A stretch of 64,000 nt of DNA from MFD04580-c1 sp963702995 (GCA_963702995.1 OY969783.1:1922001-1986000), one strand, 5' to 3'. Positions 35,569 through 45,961 are shown, counted from the first letter of the stretch. Numbers and translations: made by a program. The notes: a model not told the origin generated them from the letters alone.

Positions 35569-36681
35569 TCATCGCTGATAAACCGGGAGAAGCTGGTACG
35601 GCACCGCAAGCGTCATCACGCCCATCGCGGTGCGGTAGACCTTGCCGGGCTCGCTGTTCCCTTTGGGGGGCTCGGGCCAGCTTCCGTCGCTCGCCTGCGA
35701 CTTGATCAGTCGGTCGAGGGTGATGTTCGAGACCGCCGTCCAGGCGGGGTCGCCGGCCTGAAATGCGGCGTGGGTGGTGTAGTGGAGGCTATAGAAGGGG
35801 TATAGCGCGGCCTCGTCGATCGGGTGATCGGCGAGGTACTGCCCGGCGGCCTTCACGTCGGCGCGGTCGCCGTGGGAGAGAAGGCTGAGGCACAGCAGGC
35901 CCGTGCCGGTCATGCTGATGCTGCCTGCCGCGCCGGGCTGGTAGCCGAACGTCTTCTGATCGGGTTGATAGCATCGCTCGACGAACCCAGTCGCCCGGTG
36001 GACGGCCGCCTGCTTCACCGGGAGCCCGGCTTCCCGCGCGGCCAGCAGGGCCAGCGCGTTCCAGGCGGTCACGCACAGGTCGCTGTCCTCGGCGGTGGGC
36101 GTGTAGCGCCAGCCACCGGCGAGGGCTTCCGGCTTTTTCACCGATTGGGCGGCGATGATGACCGTCACCAGCCGCTCCAGCGATTTCCGCATCGCGAGCC
36201 GCTTTTCGGCGACAGGCTGGACGCCGTACGCCTGGGCGAGTGCCAGCGCGACGATCCCCTGGCCATACATGCGGCTGTCGTCAATTTTCCCGATGTAGCC
36301 GTCGGGCGGCGTTTGCCGGACGAGGTAGTCTGCCGCCCCGCGTACCACCATGCCGTAGCGGCCGACGTCCGGCGTATGGCCGGCCGACAGGAACGCCAGC
36401 AGCGCCAGCCCGGTCATCGCCGACTTGGGGCCGGGGCGATCCTGACTCGCCGGTTTCAGGTCGGCGTCGAACGAGCCGTCGGGGTGCTGCTGCTTGGCCA
36501 GGTACGCGAGGCCCTGATCGACGGCTTCCTCCAGCCGAGGCGGGAGCGGCCGCTCGCCAGGAAGAGGGGTTCGGGCCGCAGGCGGCGCGCCGGAGGCGGC
36601 CGCCGCAACGAGGCAGGCGAAGAGCATCGCGAGCCGGCGAGCGGGCGGGATCGGCGCGGGATGACGAACGCGGCGTCTCAT
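35569..36681 (-). CDS. Secreted prenyltransferase/squalene oxidase repeat protein
   Basis: A 370-residue protein with an N-terminal signal sequence (RRLAMLFACLVAAAASGAPPA, cleavage around residue 31-35). Alpha/alpha-barrel repeats with QW-like motifs follow: GLAYLAKQQHPDGSFD, AADYLVRQTPPDGYIG, GGWRYTPTAEDSDLCVTAWNALALLA, and LIKSQASDGSWPEP. This is the planctomycete-expanded squalene-cyclase-like family. Classical catalytic DxDD is not evident (EDSDLC occupies a similar position), so cyclase activity is unproven. ATG 36681 overlaps the end of the LPS-kinase-like gene. Confidence 0.87.
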   Translation of the reverse strand: MRRRVRHPAPIPPARRLAMLFACLVAAAASGAPPAARTPLPGERPLPPRLEEAVDQGLAYLAKQQHPDGSFDADLKPASQDRPGPKSAMTGLALLAFLSAGHTPDVGRYGMVVRGAADYLVRQTPPDGYIGKIDDSRMYGQGIVALALAQAYGVQPVAEKRLAMRKSLERLVTVIIAAQSVKKPEALAGGWRYTPTAEDSDLCVTAWNALALLAAREAGLPVKQAAVHRATGFVERCYQPDQKTFGYQPGAAGSISMTGTGLLCLSLLSHGDRADVKAAGQYLADHPIDEAALYPFYSLHYTTHAAFQAGDPAWTAVSNITLDRLIKSQASDGSWPEPPKGNSEPGKVYRTAMGVMTLAVPYQLLPVYQR

Positions 36682-37598
36682 GTCGGCGGGTCCCCTGGCG
36701 CCTTTGCGCCGGCTTTAGACCGGGGGATCGAGATGTTCCGAAGCGGCTGCTTCGCTCGGAGGTTCGCATCATGGCGGGCGATGCGGGCGACCTTGCTCAG
36801 GATGCGGCGGCGAATCGCCGCGATCTGGCCCGGAGCGACGAGGTTTCGCCCCGCACAGTACCGCGCGAGCCACTGGTCGCGCTGAGCGTCGGTAATCGGG
36901 AGCGAGAGCGTGCTGTACCAGAATTGGGCCAGGTCCTTCACGATCCAGCGGCCGCGGGTGAAGACGCCGCCGAGCCGCCCAACCCGCGCCACATCGATCA
37001 GCCGCAGGTCCGGCGCGCCGACGTCGGCGATCGGCACCTTCACCATAAAGTGGCAGAGGTACAGGTCGCGATGGTGCAGCCCGCGGCCGTGGAGCTTTGC
37101 CGCCAGGTCCGCCGTCGCCTCCAGCAGCCGATCGAACGGCGTACCCGCTTCGATCAGCTTGTCGGCCGGCGCGAACGCGGCGAGGTCTTCGAAGATCGTG
37201 AAGCTGCGCCCGTCGGATCGTTTGCCCCATCCCACCAGCGCCGCGGTGGGGATCCCCTCGATCGACAGTGCCCCATGGCCCTTCACCTCGTCATCGGTCG
37301 CGGTGCTGATCCCGCGCACCGGCGCATAGCGCTTGATGTGCAGACGAACGTGGGGCGTGCGCCAGGCGTCGCCCAGGTCGGCGTCGAGCGTGCAGTTCTC
37401 GCGATCGGGCAGGCGGCGCCAGGGGACGATCCGCGGGTCGTTGAAGATCGCCTCGCCGTCGAGCCCCAGAATCCGCATCAGCGGCTGGTACTCCGCGGCG
37501 ACCCGGAAGGTATTCTTTGGCGACTCCAGCACGGGCGGGATTCTATCTCGTATTGAGGCGGCGACCCATGGCCGTAACTTTGTTCCTATGCGGATCAC
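36678..37598 (-). CDS. Lipopolysaccharide kinase (Kdo/WaaP) family protein
   Basis: A 306-residue kinase-like protein with small-molecule kinase motifs: TAALVGWGKRSDGRSFTIFEDL, LHGRGLHHRDLYLCHFMVK (HRD loop with catalytic Asp) and LRLIDVARVGRLGG (metal Asp in LID). C-terminal RWIVKDLAQFWYSTLSLPI is typical of the Kdo kinase/WaaP group, which phosphorylates LPS core sugars. Start GTG 37598. It is nine bases downstream of purU and overlaps the squalene-cyclase-like gene, so the three form one operon. An envelope role is plausible. Confidence 0.8.
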   Translation of the reverse strand: MIRIGTKLRPWVAASIRDRIPPVLESPKNTFRVAAEYQPLMRILGLDGEAIFNDPRIVPWRRLPDRENCTLDADLGDAWRTPHVRLHIKRYAPVRGISTATDDEVKGHGALSIEGIPTAALVGWGKRSDGRSFTIFEDLAAFAPADKLIEAGTPFDRLLEATADLAAKLHGRGLHHRDLYLCHFMVKVPIADVGAPDLRLIDVARVGRLGGVFTRGRWIVKDLAQFWYSTLSLPITDAQRDQWLARYCAGRNLVAPGQIAAIRRRILSKVARIARHDANLRAKQPLRNISIPRSKAGAKAPGDPPT

Positions 37599-37607
37599 GC
37601 ACGCTGC

Positions 37608-38509
37608 TCAGGCCCCGGAGCCCTTTTCCAGAAAGCGGCTGATCCCCGGCTTGAAGATCACTTTCCCTTCGACCACCACCAGCTCTTCATCCAGGTAAAG
37701 CTGGACCGCCTTGGACAGCACCTTGCTTTCCAGATCCAGGCCGTTGCGCTTGACGTCCTCCAGCGAGTCCGACCCGACGTTGATGTGGAACACATCCTGC
37801 AGGATCACCGGCCCCTGGTCGAGCTGTTCGGTGACGAAGTGCGCCGTGCAGCCGTGAACGCGGACGCCGCTGTCGTAGGCCTGCTTGTAAGCGCAGCGCC
37901 CGGGAAGTATGGCAGCAGCGACGGATGAATATTGATGAGCCGATGCCGCAGCGCCGCGACGAACGTTGGCGGGAGGATTCGCATGTACCGGGCGAGCACG
38001 ACCAGATCGGCGCCGTGCTCCTTGATCTGCCCGAGCAGCCACGCGAAGTGGGCGTCGGGGTCGTCCGACGACTTCCAGAAGAAGGGCAAACCGGCGCCGC
38101 GGGCGACGGGCTCGAGGTCGGGGTGATTGGCGAAGACGCCGGCGATCTTGCCGCGGAGCTTGCCCTGGCTGAAATCGGCCGCCAGTTGACGCAGGCAGTG
38201 CGGCTCCTTGCTCACGAGGATGGCGACCTTCTTCTCCGGCCGTTCGCTGTGCAGGTGAACGCGGACTTCCATGTCGATTCGCCGCCCCAGGTCGAGCAGT
38301 CCGGTGATCAGTTCCGACAGGTCAACGGCGAGGTCTTTCAGGTCCACCAGCATGTCCATCACAAAGAACCCGCGGACGACCCGCTGCTCGATGTCCTGGA
38401 TGTTGATCCCCCGCTCCGCCATGTACGTCGCGAACTGCGCAACGACGCCCTTCTGGTCTTTTCCAAGAACGCTGACGACCGCGAGTACCGGCAAGGGACC
38501 TCCAGGCAT
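37608..38509 (-). CDS. purU: Formyltetrahydrofolate deformylase (frame break near 37895)
   Basis: PurU hydrolyses 10-formyl-THF to formate and THF. The N-terminal ACT domain reads VVSVLGKDQKGVVAQFATYMAERGINIQDIEQ. The catalytic formyltransferase-fold domain starts KKVAILVSKEPHCLRQLAAD and continues GVFANHPDLEPVA, LVVLARYMRILP and RLINIHPSLLPYFPG (HxSLLP motif). Here a one-base change near 37895 shifts frame. CAYKQAYDSGVRVHGCTAHF, VTEQLDQGPVILQ and the C-terminal LSKAVQLYLDEEL follow. The repaired length is about 300 residues, slightly above the usual 280-290. Confidence 0.9.
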
Positions 38510-38590
38510 GGGTGAGTGTGGATTGTAGAGCGGGATGCGGGGGACGCGCCAGGGTCGCGCAGCCCGTTTGGGAGCGGCGTCAGATAGGGG

Positions 38591-39963
38591 TCACATTGAA
38601 GAGTTGTCTACGAAGACTGTTTCCCAATGGTGGACGGACGCATAGCGGCCGTGGTCGTCGAGGTCGGCGTCATCGGCTTGGGCCCCTTCCTCGGCCTCCC
38701 CTTCCACTCGCCCCGGGTAAAGCTGGTCGGCGACGACGTACAGGGGGGATGTGAGCGGCGTCACCGCGCCCCCCGGTGTGACCGGTGTAACCAGATTCAC
38801 CTCGCGGACGATCGGGCGATCGGGCCGCACGGTGCGGCCGAGGAACGCGATCGACGCGTCCGGTTCAAGGAATGCCGTGAATTGGAGCGGCCGGCCGCTC
38901 TCGTCGCAGAGCAGCGTGACGTCGGTCTGGGTCATCTGCTGCCGGCTCGCAAAGACAGGCTTGGCCAGGCCGTAGAAGGGGCCGCTGACCCGCCCGGCGC
39001 GAAGGGTGGAGCGATAGGCCCACGCGTCGCGTTGCGCAAAAGCGCCGTCCCAGATGACCAGCCGTCCGCCGGCCGCCAGCGCGGCCGGTTCCCGCGCTGC
39101 CCAGCATGAAATCATCGTGGCGGCGACGATTGACGCCGCCACGCCTGACGCCGCGACCACTCGATGGCGCCACATTGAAAAACCGACCATTCCTGCCGCC
39201 GTCAGTGCCGCGATCAGCATTAGCCGCCGCCGCAAGGCGAGCGGCCAGCCGCGCTCCCAGCCGTAGGTGGGCGTGTAGGCGGCCGATTCGATCGATGACC
39301 GGGGCCAACGGGCGCGTAGCGGACAACCCACCACGGCCCCAGTCGTTGCCAGGGCCAGTTGCCGCCGGGGCGTTTCTCGGACTGAATGGCGACCGTCATC
39401 CCACCCGCGAGCAGCGTGCGGAGCTGTCCGGAATCGACGCGCGTGGCGGCCGCCGGGTCGAGGATGACGGCGTCGAGTGATTCATACGCGGCCGCCGGCG
39501 AAAGCGGCGCTCGCGAAGCATCCAGCCGCACCGGAACGATCTGCTCCGCCGGGAACAGTGCGTGAGAGACAGCCGTTGCCGACGCTTCATCCCCGGAAGT
39601 GTAGCCGACCAGCCGCTCCCCCGCCGCCAGCGGCCGCAGCGGCGCCTCCAGGTTCGCCCCGCCGCCGCCTTCAGTCGCCCAACGGGCCGCCGTAATCGCT
39701 CCACCGCTCGACAACCACGGGACCACGGCGTCTGTCCGGCCTTCGGCCAGGGTGATGGAGGTGGCGAGCGCCCCCTCCGCTCGAAGCGTCAACGAATTGG
39801 CTCCGGGGGTGTCGGCGACGACCACCCGAACGGGCATATACCGGCCGTCGCGGTAGTGCCCTTCGAGCGGGAACGAAATTGTCACCGAGGCCGAGGCGGC
39901 CGCGTGAATGACGAAGAGGATCGCCATCCACACCAGCCCGATCGACCGAGAGAAGATCGGCAT
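38591..39963 (-). CDS. Exported membrane-anchored hypothetical protein (frame break near 39300)
   Basis: ATG 39963 starts with a signal/TM segment (SIGLVWMAILFVIHAAASA). SVTISFPLEGHYRDGRYMPVRVVVADTPG, a beta-rich domain, and SLDAVILDPAAATRVDSGQLRTLLAGGMTVAIQS, which resembles a glutamine-amidotransferase-like/vWA-associated fold, follow. After WVVRYAP the frame breaks near 39300. It continues as SSIESAAYTPTYGWERGWP, two TM helices (LMLIAALTAAGMVGFSMW; AASGVAASIVAATMISCW) and a beta-rich tail to 38591. The repaired length is about 456 residues. I do not recognise a defined family beyond planctomycete membrane proteins of this layout. Confidence 0.6.
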
Positions 39964-40046
39964 GATGCGATCCGGCCCGGCACGGCAGGTTTGAACGCCC
40001 CTGGCCACGATCATCCTTTCGGCCGCATCCGACGCAACGCCGTGGC

Positions 40047-42166
40047 TTACATCCCCAGCTCGACCGCCAGGCGAAGGACTTCGGCGACGCTCCAGGCCTG
40101 CGCCGGGCAGCCCACCGGCCGGTGCGGCTCGTCGGCCTCGAAGATCTCCGCGATCTGGCCGACGCAGTTCTGCTCCATGTGGTCGAGCAGCGGCTGAAGC
40201 CATTTTCGCGCCTGATCGACCGCCTGCGGCGATCGATCGTACACCTTGAGGTAAGCCGACAGGAACGCGCCGAGGGGCCAGGGCCAGACGGTCCCGTTGT
40301 GGTACGCCTCGTCCCGGTTGTACTGCGGGCCGGTGTAGCGGGGGTGATAGTTCGGGTCGCCCCGGGAGAGGGTCCGCAAGCCGAACGGCGTCAGCAGCTC
40401 GCGGCGGACGACTTCCACCACGGCAACCTGCTGATCGTCGGTGAGGGGGCTGTTGGGCAGGCTGACGGCGAAGATCTGATTCGGGCGGATCGCCTGATCG
40501 CGGTCGGAGCCGCTGGCGACGTCGGCCAGCCCGCGGAACGGGCTGATCCAAAACGTGCGGCGGAAACTGTCGGCGACACGGGCCGCGAGGTCGGTCTCCC
40601 CCATCAGGGTCAACGCGTGATACCAGAGGGCGTTGATCTCCACGGCCTTCCCCTGCCGCGGTGTGAAGGCTTTGTCGCCGCACTTGGCGTCCATCCAGGT
40701 GAGCTGGGTGCTGTAGTCCCCCTGCGTGACAAGCCCGTCGGCCTCCATCTTGATGCGGTAGCGGGTGCCGTCGCGGTAGCCGTTGATGATCTGCCGGCAG
40801 GCGGGGAAAAGCTTCTGGTCGAATGTCTCGGCGTCGCCGGAGACACGCAGGTACTCAAAGGCGGCATGGATGTACCAGAGGCTGGCGTCAACGGTGTTGT
40901 AGCTCGGCTCGTTCGTGTAGTCGTCGAAGCGATTGGGGATCATCCCCTCGCTAACGTAGTGGCCGAAGACAGTCAGCACCTGGCGGGCCTGCTCGAATCG
41001 CCCCGTGGTGAGGAACAGGCCGGGGAGCGAGATGAACGTGTCTCGCCCCCAGTCGGCGAACCACGGGTACCCGGCGAGGACGCTGTTCCCGTCGGTCCCG
41101 TCGGGCGACTTTCGCTTGACGATGAAATCGGCGGCCGCGTGAAAGAGCCGCCGCACGGTGGGAGAGAGTGCCGCTGGAGCGGCCGCCGCCGTCAGCCCCG
41201 CCCCGGTCGAGAGCCCCGGCTCCGTCGAGAGCCCCGGCTCTGTCGCTTCCAGATGCGGTTGGGCCCGGTCTGGGCCGGCGGCGTGGCGCTGGGCGAGCTG
41301 GAAGAGCGACACCGGCGTCCCACCCGCCCCACGCTCGCGCGTTCGACGCGAAAGCTCGGCATCCCAGTCGGGCAAGGCGTCAGGCGGCAGCGGAGACGCC
41401 GAGGCCCATAGCGTCAGCCGCCCGCGCCCTTCAAGATCCAGGACGAAGCGACCGGGCGTGAAAAGATCTTCGTGATCGTCCAGGCCCCGGTCGGTCTCCA
41501 GCGGATAGGTGTGGTTGAACCACCAGTCGCGCTTCTCGAAGAAGGCTCCGGTATCCGAGGCGAGGAAGAGGCAGTTGCTGTCGCCATCAACGCCGACGCC
41601 GCGCTCCTGCGGCCGCACGTCGAACTTGGGGTTCCCCTCCCAGGACCGGCGGATGCCGTGAAAGTCGCGCAGCGGCGTGAAGGGGAGCAGTTCAAGCCGA
41701 ACCTTCCGCCCCGGCAGCGCCTGCCCGGTATCGACCGTGTATCGCACGCCGACGGTGTTCTTCTGCCAGAGGAGCAGAAGCTCCTTCGTGACCTTCGCCC
41801 CGTCGATCTCATACTCCCACCGAACCAGTTCACCCAGCTCGAACGTTCGCAGGTAACGGTCCCCGGCGGGTGGAAGGTGTCGTTGAACTGGTTGACCGAG
41901 AATTCGTGAACGGAGTCCGGGTTGCCGTCGAACGTGACGATCTCGCCAAGGCGGCTCAGCTCAAGGATTCGCCCCACCGGCGGCGTGACCGCCGCGCACA
42001 GCAAGGCGTGATAGCGGCGCGAATTGCACCCCACCACCGTGGAAAAGGCGTAACCGCCGATCCCGTTGGACATCAGCCATTCCCGTCCGGCCCACGGCCA
42101 AAGCTGGCCGTCGGTCTGGATCGAGTAGAGCGGTGCGGCATCGTCAACATTCGTCTCAGGCGACAT
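40047..42166 (-). CDS. Glycogen debranching enzyme, amylo-alpha-1,6-glucosidase (frame break near 41850)
   Basis: The N-terminal glycogen-debranching domain begins LWPWAGREWLMSNGIGGYAFSTVVGCNSRRYHALLCA. Near 41850 the frame breaks and resumes before GVRYTVDTGQALPG. The C-terminal (alpha/alpha)6 GH133 catalytic domain has YPWFADWGRDTFISLPGLFLTTGRF, IPNRFDDYTNEPSYNTVDASLW, STQLTWMDAKCGDKAFTPRQGKAVEINALWYHAL and DEAYHNGTVWPWPLGAF. The expected Asp/Glu-rich motifs are all present. The repaired length is about 706 residues, normal for the bacterial/archaeal type. A tandem 18-bp duplication encodes TEPGLS repeats near 41200-41240. It removes alpha-1,6 branches from glycogen stores. Confidence 0.92.
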
Positions 42167-42236
42167 GGCGGCCGAGTGTAATCGACCGGCAAGGGATGGG
42201 ATAGACGAAGTCGGTTCAGGCCTTGGTTCCCCCCGC

Positions 42237-42291
42237 CGGTGCCCTCACCGGCGATGTCGCCGACCGCATCGGTCCGCAGGTGAGGGCACCG
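42237..42291. repeat. Inverted repeat, GGTGCCCTCACC family
   Basis: CGGTGCCCTCACC (42237-42249) pairs perfectly with GGTGAGGGCACCG (42279-42291) in the divergent spacer between the debranching enzyme and the secreted hypothetical gene. Confidence 0.85.
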
Positions 42292-42412
42292 TCGGCACGT
42301 CGGATCACAGCACGTCGCACCCGCAATCTTGCCTGCAACCGCCCCTGGACGATTTTGACGTGGTTTTGTTCGACAGTTACCGTTTGAGCACCACTATTCC
42401 ATAGGAGAGACC

Positions 42413-43936
42413 ATGCCCAAAACCGCCCGGCTCGCGCGGATCGTCTGTTTTTTCTGTGCGGCCGCGTTGCTCTTCCGGCCGGCGGGGGCGGCGCCCGATC
42501 CGTTCGTCGGCGTATTTACCACCGCTGACGGGGCGAACAAGAAGATCGCCCTGACCCTGGAGCAAACGGCGGCCGATGGAGCCTACACGGGGATCATCCG
42601 ACTGGGGGAGCAGGCGTTCCCACTGACCGCACATCGCGACGGGAGCGACCCGAGTCAACTCTCCGGGTCGTTCGTCAGCGACGGCAATTCGTTCGAGTTC
42701 ACGGCGGGCTTCAAGGGTGGGCAGGTCGCCTTGACCACCGGCCGCACCACGTTTGCGCTGGCGCCGAGCAAGAAGAACCCACTGGACGCAGGTAACGACG
42801 GGCCGGCGCCCGCCGCGTCTGCGCCCGCTGTGGCTGCGCCAGCGGCGGGCGGTGCTGCCCCGCCCGCGGACACGCTGATGATGCGGCCGCAGATGCTTGT
42901 TGACCCCTACCCCAAGATGAACGCCGTTTCGGTGCTCGTCCCCGACAAATGGAAGCTCGGTGGTCAGATCAACTGGGTGCCGCAGGGGACGAGCGTCCTG
43001 GTGGACATGGCGGTGTTCGACCCGGCGCAGCACGCCGCCTGGCGGTCTTACCCGCGCTTCACGTACCTGGCCGGCGTGCGAGAGGCGGCGATCCGCCAGT
43101 TCCCACCGATGCGCGCGCAATACGAAAAGACCCTGGCCGACGGGACGCCGCAAGGGCCGGGCGAGATCCGTACGCTCGCGCGCTCGCCGCGCGAGTACGT
43201 GGAGAAGGTGCTCGTCCCCCGGCTCCGCAAGGACATCGCGGCAGCATCCGATGTGAAGGTCACTGCCGAAAAAGACCTTCCAGAGTTTGCCAAGGCGCAG
43301 GCGGCCGCCGCCTTTCCGGCCCAGCCGACGGCGGCCGCGTCGAAGTTTCGGGTCACCTATACCGCCTCGGATGGGCCGGTTGAAGAAGAGTTCGTGTGCA
43401 CGCTCTACACGCTCCCCGTCGGCTTCGGGCCCAACGCCTGGACGATGTGGTTCTGCGACGTGACATCATGCCGGGCGCCAAAGGACAAGCTGGACGCGCT
43501 CATGCCGACCTTCGCGACGATCTCGAACTCCGTCACGGTGCAGCTCCCGTGGCAGAACTTCGTCACGCAGATCGGGGAGATGGCGGTGAAGCTCAAGAAG
43601 GCGAAGACCGACCAGATGATCCGGGACTCTTCGGCGCACCTGCAGGTCATGAACGACATGGCCCGCCAGACGAGCGCGGAGGTCTCGGACCGCATCCGGA
43701 ACAACTTCGCCGAGCAGCAGAAAGGGAAGGCCCAGGCGCACGAGCAGTTCATGCACTACGTGGACAACACATCCTCCTACAGCAACCCCAACGACGGCTC
43801 TCGCGTGACGTTGCCTGGGAATTACAAGTATCAATATGTGAACAACCGTAACGAGATCATCCAGACCAACGATCCGGCGTACCAGCCGCCGGCCGACCCG
43901 AACACCTCCTGGCAGCCGATGCAGCAGGCGAAGTAG
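42413..43936 (+). CDS. Secreted hypothetical protein
   Basis: 507 residues with a clear signal peptide (RLARIVCFFCAAALLFRPAGA, cleavage near 27). A beta-rich domain (DPFVGVFTTADGANKKIALTLEQT...GSFVSDGNSFEFTAG) is followed by an Ala/Pro linker. A larger domain, PKMNAVSVLVPDKWKLGGQINW to MWFCDVTSCRAPKDKLDALMPTFATISNSV, resembles proteins that record virulence- or efflux-type lipocalin folds, but I cannot assign it. The C-terminus is helical and ends SRVTLPGNYKYQYVNNRNEIIQ. ATG 42413 has AGGAGA at ideal spacing. The function is unknown. Confidence 0.75.
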   Translation: MPKTARLARIVCFFCAAALLFRPAGAAPDPFVGVFTTADGANKKIALTLEQTAADGAYTGIIRLGEQAFPLTAHRDGSDPSQLSGSFVSDGNSFEFTAGFKGGQVALTTGRTTFALAPSKKNPLDAGNDGPAPAASAPAVAAPAAGGAAPPADTLMMRPQMLVDPYPKMNAVSVLVPDKWKLGGQINWVPQGTSVLVDMAVFDPAQHAAWRSYPRFTYLAGVREAAIRQFPPMRAQYEKTLADGTPQGPGEIRTLARSPREYVEKVLVPRLRKDIAAASDVKVTAEKDLPEFAKAQAAAAFPAQPTAAASKFRVTYTASDGPVEEEFVCTLYTLPVGFGPNAWTMWFCDVTSCRAPKDKLDALMPTFATISNSVTVQLPWQNFVTQIGEMAVKLKKAKTDQMIRDSSAHLQVMNDMARQTSAEVSDRIRNNFAEQQKGKAQAHEQFMHYVDNTSSYSNPNDGSRVTLPGNYKYQYVNNRNEIIQTNDPAYQPPADPNTSWQPMQQAK

Positions 43937-43990
43937 GAGGGCGGGCGGCGCGGGCCTTCCGCGCCACCTCCGTTCTTTCCAAAGTCTAAG

Positions 43991-44155
43991 TGAACGCCAA
44001 GACGCCAAGGGCGCCAAGGGCAGAAGCGTCAAGGAAGACGGGGGTTGCGGCCGTCGAGAAGATTGGCTCCCGGGACTACGCGTCAGGTGGGACCAATCGT
44101 TGAAAACCAGCGTCAGCTATCTCTTGGCGCTCTTCCCTTGGCGTCTTGGCGTTCA
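43991..44155. repeat. Inverted-repeat element, GCCAAGACGCCAAGG family
   Basis: TGAACGCCAAGACGCCAAGG (from 43991) pairs with CCTTGGCGTCTTGGCGTTCA (to 44155), with an additional GGCGCCAAG/CTTGGCGC pair inside. It fills the convergent junction between the secreted hypothetical and the sulfatase. Confidence 0.88.
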
Positions 44156-44218
44156 TTTCTCTTGGTCCCGCCAGGGTCACGTCAATATCGGGCGCCACAT
44201 CCAGTCAGGACGGAGCGA

Positions 44219-45961
44219 TTAGTCGCCGTTCCCCATCGTGCGGCTCGGGTCGTCGTTCGGCTTCCCGGCGCGATCGGGAGATGTCGTGGGGCGCGTCGCT
44301 GGCAGGCTTTTCCTGGCCAGGGCCTTCATCGATTCCATTTCCGCGACCCACTTTGTTTCGAGCTCCCTGACCTTCTCCGGGTACCTCGCGGCGAGATTCT
44401 CGGTTTCGGAGCGGTCGTTCTTCAGGTCGTAAAGCTCCCACGGGCTGGTGTGGTCGGCGACGAGTTTCCAGTCGCCGACACGGATGGCGCGGTTGCCCTC
44501 GTGGTACCACCACAGAAATTCGCGCGAAACCGTTCCGTCCTTCTCGAAGACGGGCAGGAGGCTCTTGCCGGGGTTGGGAGGGACGGGCTCGCCGTTGAAG
44601 ACGGTCGGCCAGGCGCCGCCGGCGACTTCCAGCACGGTGGGCGCGATGTCGATCAGGTGGCCGACGTTGTTCCGTAGCTCGCCCCGGGCGGCGATCCCCT
44701 TTGGCCAGTGCGCGATCAGCGGGGTTGACGTGCCTCCTTCGTGGACCCACGACTTGTGCAGCCGCAGCGGCGTGTTGGCCGCGCTCGACCACCCCGGCCC
44801 CAGGCAGAGGTACGATCTGGCCGAGCCGGGCGGGGCCGACTTGTCGTGCATGTCGCCGCGGAGCATCTGTTCCGCGCTGGCGCCGTTGTCGGAGGCGAAC
44901 AGGATCAGCGTGTCGTCGAGCGCATTCATCGCCTTCAATTGCTCAATCACGCGGCCGATCTCGGCGTCGATCCGGTGGATCATCGCCGCGTGGATCGCCA
45001 TCTTGATCGGCTGGAACGCCTTCTGCTCCGGCGTCAGCGTCTCCCACGCGACAGCATGCCCGATTTCGGCCGGGCCGATCGCCTCCTGAAGCTTCTTCTC
45101 CGGCAGGTTCCAGTCCGGGATGACATCCGGCTCGAGCCTGGACAGACGGCAGTGGAGGATCCCCAGGCTGGTCATCCGGTCGAGGCGCTCCTGTCGCAGC
45201 GCATCCCACCCAGCGAGATAGCGCGTGCGGTAGAGGTCGATGTCCTTCTGCGGCGCTTGCAGTGGGAAGTGCGGCTCGGTGAAGGCGAGGTATTGAAAGA
45301 ACGGCCGATCCGGGAACTGCTCGGCGTGCTCGCGAAGCTGGCGGATCGCCTGGTCGGCGTCGGCGGTTGAGCTGTAATAACCCTCCGCCGAAACCGGCTG
45401 GAGCGGCGGATCGATCTTGGCTGCGACCGATGCGGGAAGGAAATGCCGATCCGAGTCGGTGTAGTTAAAGGCGCGGTCAAAGCCGTTCTTGAGAGGCAGT
45501 CCATCGACATGCCACTTGCCGGAATAGTACGACCGATACCCGAGAGGCTTGAGCAGCTCCGGCAACAACCGGGCCCACGGCGGCCGCTTGCCGGCGGCGC
45601 CGCCGCCGAGGCCCGGCAGCGCGTCGCGATGGACCTGCTGCGCGTAGTACCCGGTCAGGATGCAGGCGCACGAAGGCCAGCAGCGGGCGGTGTTGTGGAA
45701 GTCGGTGAAGCGCAACCCGCCGGCCGCGAGGGCATCAATGTTGGGGGTCTGGATCTCGCCGCCGTAGCAGCCGGCATCGGAGAACCCCATGTCGTCGGCG
45801 AGGATGATCAGGATATTCGGCCGCTTCGGCGAATCGGCCGGCGCGGCGGAGACGACTGGGGCCGAGCTCGCCCACCCGAGCAGTGGGATCGCCAATGCGG
45901 CGACTTTGAAAAAAACCCGGAACCGTGAAGAAAAGCGTCCGCGGGCCGATCGATGCCACAT
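44219..45961 (-). CDS. Secreted sulfatase (arylsulfatase family) with altered active-site motif
   Basis: From ATG 45961 (580 residues): signal peptide (FFKVAALAIPLLGWASSAPVVSA), then PNILIILADDMGFSDAGCYGGEIQTPNID with the metal-binding Asp pair. The formylglycine motif normally reads CxPSR; here it reads ARCWPSCACILTGYY, so Cys94 is kept but the Arg is Cys98 (TGC where CGC would give Arg). SYYSGKWHVDG, AFTEPHFPLQAP, ILFASDNGASAEQ and the C-terminal WELYDLKNDRSETENLA are normal. Such sulfatases desulfate polysaccharides outside the cytoplasm. The substitution may lower or abolish maturation by FGE, or may be a base-call error. Confidence 0.88.
   Translation of the reverse strand: MWHRSARGRFSSRFRVFFKVAALAIPLLGWASSAPVVSAAPADSPKRPNILIILADDMGFSDAGCYGGEIQTPNIDALAAGGLRFTDFHNTARCWPSCACILTGYYAQQVHRDALPGLGGGAAGKRPPWARLLPELLKPLGYRSYYSGKWHVDGLPLKNGFDRAFNYTDSDRHFLPASVAAKIDPPLQPVSAEGYYSSTADADQAIRQLREHAEQFPDRPFFQYLAFTEPHFPLQAPQKDIDLYRTRYLAGWDALRQERLDRMTSLGILHCRLSRLEPDVIPDWNLPEKKLQEAIGPAEIGHAVAWETLTPEQKAFQPIKMAIHAAMIHRIDAEIGRVIEQLKAMNALDDTLILFASDNGASAEQMLRGDMHDKSAPPGSARSYLCLGPGWSSAANTPLRLHKSWVHEGGTSTPLIAHWPKGIAARGELRNNVGHLIDIAPTVLEVAGGAWPTVFNGEPVPPNPGKSLLPVFEKDGTVSREFLWWYHEGNRAIRVGDWKLVADHTSPWELYDLKNDRSETENLAARYPEKVRELETKWVAEMESMKALARKSLPATRPTTSPDRAGKPNDDPSRTMGNGD

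Noticed and set aside
35340..35609. Independent minus-strand gene of 89 codons
   Set aside because: Its conserved part is the inverted middle of a PIN toxin and its ends run into unrelated sequence, so it is treated as part of the broken toxin.
40122..41411. 429-codon plus-strand ORF
   Set aside because: It is antisense to the debranching enzyme, which has intact GH133 motifs; the translation is a low-complexity Arg/Val/Asp-rich shadow.
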